Part shown: positions 51,654-53,882 of the stretch, piece after piece
Layout of the letters: the number at the start of each line of letters is the position of its first letter
Numbering within the stretch: the stretch's first letter is position 1
Source: Cupriavidus pauculus
GTDB lineage: Bacteria; Pseudomonadota; Gammaproteobacteria; Burkholderiales; Burkholderiaceae
Assembly: GCF_008801835.1 (NCBI RefSeq)
Contig: NZ_VZOW01000038.1
Span: 1 to 53,882 of the forward strand
Direction of reading: 5' to 3'
Length of the DNA stretch: 53,882 nt
Notes under the pieces: model-generated
The model's input: the letters and a program-made list of their open reading frames with translations, nothing else
The model's database searches: none
Told to the model about the DNA's origin: nothing
Program-made: the position numbers and the translations under genes

Positions 51654-51865
51654 TCGTTCTCCATTCAAACGGTGCCGGACGGGAGGGCGCCCTGGCCGAT
51701 GCTGCGTGATTGCAGGCGAGCCCGCCATTCTGCCGAATGCATAGCTTGGCACGGACAAGCAATCAATCGATCAATCGCGACTTGTCATCGGGATCAGTTG
51801 CACGATTGGCGGTTGTCCAAACAGCAAGATGGGCAGCGATTGAGCGTCACTCTTGGTGTGAGCTG

Positions 51866-52909
51866 TCAGCCCCGCCAATACTCGGGTGCAAGGAAGCGAT
51901 CGAGATTGGATGATGTGTACTCTGGCAGCACGTTCAATCGGAAATCGTCACGCTCCTCGGTTACCCAGTTGTCGCGCAGCGAGCCGTAATCCTCTGGATG
52001 CCAAATTGCACCATTCCGCCAAGACCTGAAGGCAGTTACTGGCAAGCATTTATCGTGATCGAGCTGATCAAAGATGTCGGCGGGAAGTTCAAGCCCGGCA
52101 TATGACAGTCCGGGAATGTGGTGCGCCATCGCTTGATCGCAAAAAGTCATCATCAGCTTGAGCTGATGGCGGCAACGCTCATAGTTCCAACGCTCGAAGG
52201 CCCATTTCTCATAGGTCGTGTAGGAGACCTGGTCAGTTGTCTTGCGGTAAATGCGTAAGACAACTCCGACCGGTTCACGGTCGGAGTTTGCATCGCCGCC
52301 GGCAAGTGCGGCAGCAAAGTCCGCCCCGGCGCGCCGGACAAATAGCACATCGACCCGATTGCCTGCCAGTACGAGGCTGCTGAGTCGGCGGATAGCGTTC
52401 GGTACGTACGTGTACCAGTTAAATTTGTCCTCTGCCGGAAACGGTGAAGTGCCTTTGAGCCAATCCGCGCGGATACCCATTGTTTCGGCTAGCCAAGCAA
52501 CTACGGACGGTCGCAAAAGGTCAAGCAGCCGGTCTGGCTGCGTCAGTGACGACGGGGTGAAGCCAGACTGTTCCAAGATAGATGGGATCTCAATCAGATC
52601 AATGCGGTGTTCCTTGAACAGTAGGAAGAAGCGTTCTTGGACCGTCCTGGCGAAATGCGCCGGGTCGTGGTAAGGCTCGTCAGCTACAGATGCTTCGGCA
52701 AGACCGGTCAGCGCCATTGTGATTGCGGCCTGAAACGAAATGCCACCGAGTGCCTCGGCCTGAGCTTCATAGAAGCGGCGGACGTGAGGGGGCAATCTGA
52801 TGGAGGTCGGTGTTATCGGTTCGTTCTCTTGAGCGGGAGTCTTGCGCGCCAAGACTACACCGCGGCTAAAAAGGGTGTACAGCAACTGCCCGAATGTTGG
52901 TTGTGACAT
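51866..52909 (-). CDS. Hypothetical protein of mobile region
   Basis: 347 residues from ATG 52909 (MSQPTFGQLLYTLFSRG). The first 100 residues, with SIRLPPHVRRFYEAQAEALGGISFQAAITMALTGLA, resemble a ribbon-helix-helix-like or CopG-type start, suggesting DNA binding. The rest (about 230 residues) has no recognised motif. The upstream A+T-rich gap leads to the origin-like region, so a role in replication or its control is conceivable but unproven. Confidence 0.65.
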   Translation of the reverse strand: MSQPTFGQLLYTLFSRGVVLARKTPAQENEPITPTSIRLPPHVRRFYEAQAEALGGISFQAAITMALTGLAEASVADEPYHDPAHFARTVQERFFLLFKEHRIDLIEIPSILEQSGFTPSSLTQPDRLLDLLRPSVVAWLAETMGIRADWLKGTSPFPAEDKFNWYTYVPNAIRRLSSLVLAGNRVDVLFVRRAGADFAAALAGGDANSDREPVGVVLRIYRKTTDQVSYTTYEKWAFERWNYERCRHQLKLMMTFCDQAMAHHIPGLSYAGLELPADIFDQLDHDKCLPVTAFRSWRNGAIWHPEDYGSLRDNWVTEERDDFRLNVLPEYTSSNLDRFLAPEYWRG

Positions 52910-53520
52910 GTTCTTTCTCTTGATGTGCTGTTGCCTCGATGGCGTTCGAGTCGATGAGTGCGAACTCAAAAAGGCTACACGTAGTCAAAATGAATATCAA
53001 GGGGCAACCGGGCTAATAGATAGGGGCTATCGAATGTTAGAGTCAATACCGAAGAATCTGCGTGTGGGATCCGCAGCGGGCCGCAGATACTACGAGCAAT
53101 GACACGCCGAAAATCAAGGCGCAGGACCGCAAGGGCTCTCCCGGTCAGGCGCGTGTCTGCAATGCGCTAGGCGGGTGTCCTCCTGAACTGAGATCGCCAG
53201 GACGCCAGAGCGGGGGAATTCAAGGTTACCTTGGACGGCCTTTTTGGGGGCTGTCCTCCACCAACTTTGGTAGTGCATTTGGTTAGCGCACCAGGGGTTG
53301 CTGTGGGCAAGTGCGGGCAACCTCGTGGGCAGGCAGGGCGACCCTGCCTGTCCATCAGGTTGTCCACGCGGGCCGCCGTTCCACGGCGGCTGTCCACAGC
53401 ATGACGTGCTAAAGGCGTATCGTTCGCTCTTGTTTGTATGTTGTTTTTTAAAGTACAAACAACAACAGACTGTTTACGTGGTTGCAAATATCTGATCGGT
53501 AAGGCTTATTTCGATCGAAG
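52910..53520. other. Gene-free region with strong hairpins before the iterons
   Basis: No supported gene. CAACCT/AGGTTG outer and 12-bp GGGCAGGCAGGG / CCCTGCCTGTCC inner stems form one long hairpin (53318-53362, 3-base loop). GCCGCCGT/ACGGCGGC (53372-53390) forms a second. Confidence 0.55.
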
Positions 53521-53719
53521 GTTAATGTTTATGGGGTGAGGTGAATGTTTATGGGGTGTAAGGTGAACGTCTATGGGGTGTGAAGTGAATGTTTATGGGG
53601 CTGGCATAAGTCTGCGCTCTTTCGCATCTCGCCCCACAGACATTCACTTTTGATGCAAAGGTGAATGTCTATGGGGTGGGGTGTTTCAAAGGTGAATGTT
53701 CATGGGCATGTTATCCACA
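53521..53719. other. Iteron-type replication origin (oriV-like) with DnaA box
   Basis: Seven copies of GTGAATGTTTATGGGGTG (18 bp, up to several mismatches): 53521, 53541, 53563, 53585, 53661, 53692 (start points) on the plus strand, and one inverted at 53632-53647. The first four are spaced 20-22 bp, about two helical turns, as in plasmid iterons. A perfect DnaA box TTATCCACA lies at 53711-53719. No replication initiator gene is seen in the window; it may lie beyond the right edge. Confidence 0.75.
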
Positions 53720-53758
53720 GGATCCTGCAAAGATTGCATGGCTCCCCGTCATCACCTA

Positions 53759-53882
53759 GGGAAACGCTGATTAAATCAGCGTGCGGGTCATCGAGGCGTT
53801 TGGTGAACGCGTTGTCATAGATGTGTCCATGATTCAGGTCCGGTGATGAAGCGACAGATCAGTTTTGCGGAAGCGGAAAGCC
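53759..53882 (+). mobile_element. Left end of a putative IS5-family-like insertion sequence (partial)
   Basis: GGGAAACGCTGATTAAATCAGCG, given here as the 9-bp arms ACGCTGATT (53764-53772) and AATCAGCGT (53774-53782), resembles an IS terminal region, just before a transposase-like start at 53846. It begins right after CCTAG, compatible with a CTAR-type target of IS5 relatives. Truncated by the window edge, so the family is a guess. Confidence 0.5.
53846..53882 (+). CDS. Transposase, N-terminus only (runs off the window)
   Basis: Twelve residues are readable (MKRQISFAEAES). MKxxSFAEAE is a common start of IS5-group transposases. The codons continue open to the last base. The start lies 64 bp inside the presumed IS terminal repeat, as expected. 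Confidence 0.55.
   Translation, partial: MKRQISFAEAES

Noticed and set aside
53298..53495. Small plus-strand frame before the iterons
   Set aside because: Overlaps the strong hairpins and lacks a ribosome site or a known domain.

Overview
The window comes from the main chromosome of a betaproteobacterium of the order Burkholderiales, most likely a Cupriavidus/Ralstonia relative. The backbone is GC-rich, and its gene content fits that group: ybgC-tolQRAB-pal-cpoB-queC, glyA-nrdR, intracellular PHB depolymerase next to acetoacetate-CoA ligase, UbiD, a dispersed riboflavin locus and a type IV pilus minor-pilin locus. The genus is inferred from gene content and order, not from a search.

Layout. 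About 1-6,950 is an A+T-richer accessory segment. It holds two small orphan genes, a minus-strand pair (reverse transcriptase followed by a TIR-DUF3298 fusion) whose 5' side carries a 139-bp direct repeat, and a plus-strand pair (predicted membrane-anchored PD-(D/E)XK nuclease followed by a two-TM potassium-channel-like protein). This looks like a defence island. About 7,160-46,290 is conserved chromosome: aldose epimerase, cupin, phaZ, GST, acetoacetyl-CoA synthetase, ubiD, a membrane-anchored lytic transglycosylase, an aminotransferase, nusB-ribH-ribBX, a CoA-transferase, a yjfB-like gene, ribE-ribD, two consecutive six-gene minor-pilin cassettes (each V-W-X-Y1-E-T), nrdR, glyA, the tol-pal operon, queC, a YeeE/YedE sulfur transporter and tRNA-Lys(UUU). 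About 46,290-53,882 is a second mobile region that begins with a tyrosine integrase next to the tRNA-Lys gene. It continues through small accessory genes and ends with an iteron array plus a perfect DnaA box, apparently interrupted or followed by the left end of an insertion sequence running out of the window.

How the genes work together. PhaZ and acetoacetate-CoA ligase fit PHB/ketone-body turnover. RibD, RibE, RibBX and RibH cover most of riboflavin synthesis, but the GTP cyclohydrolase II domain of RibBX looks catalytically dead. The first pilus cassette looks canonical; the second is shorter and diverged, including a short PilY1-like protein and pseudopilins with altered cleavage-site residues. 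The tol-pal operon ends at a strong terminator. The most novel parts are the RT/TIR-DUF3298 pair with its upstream repeat, the adjacent nuclease/channel pair, and the replicon-like region of the integrated element.
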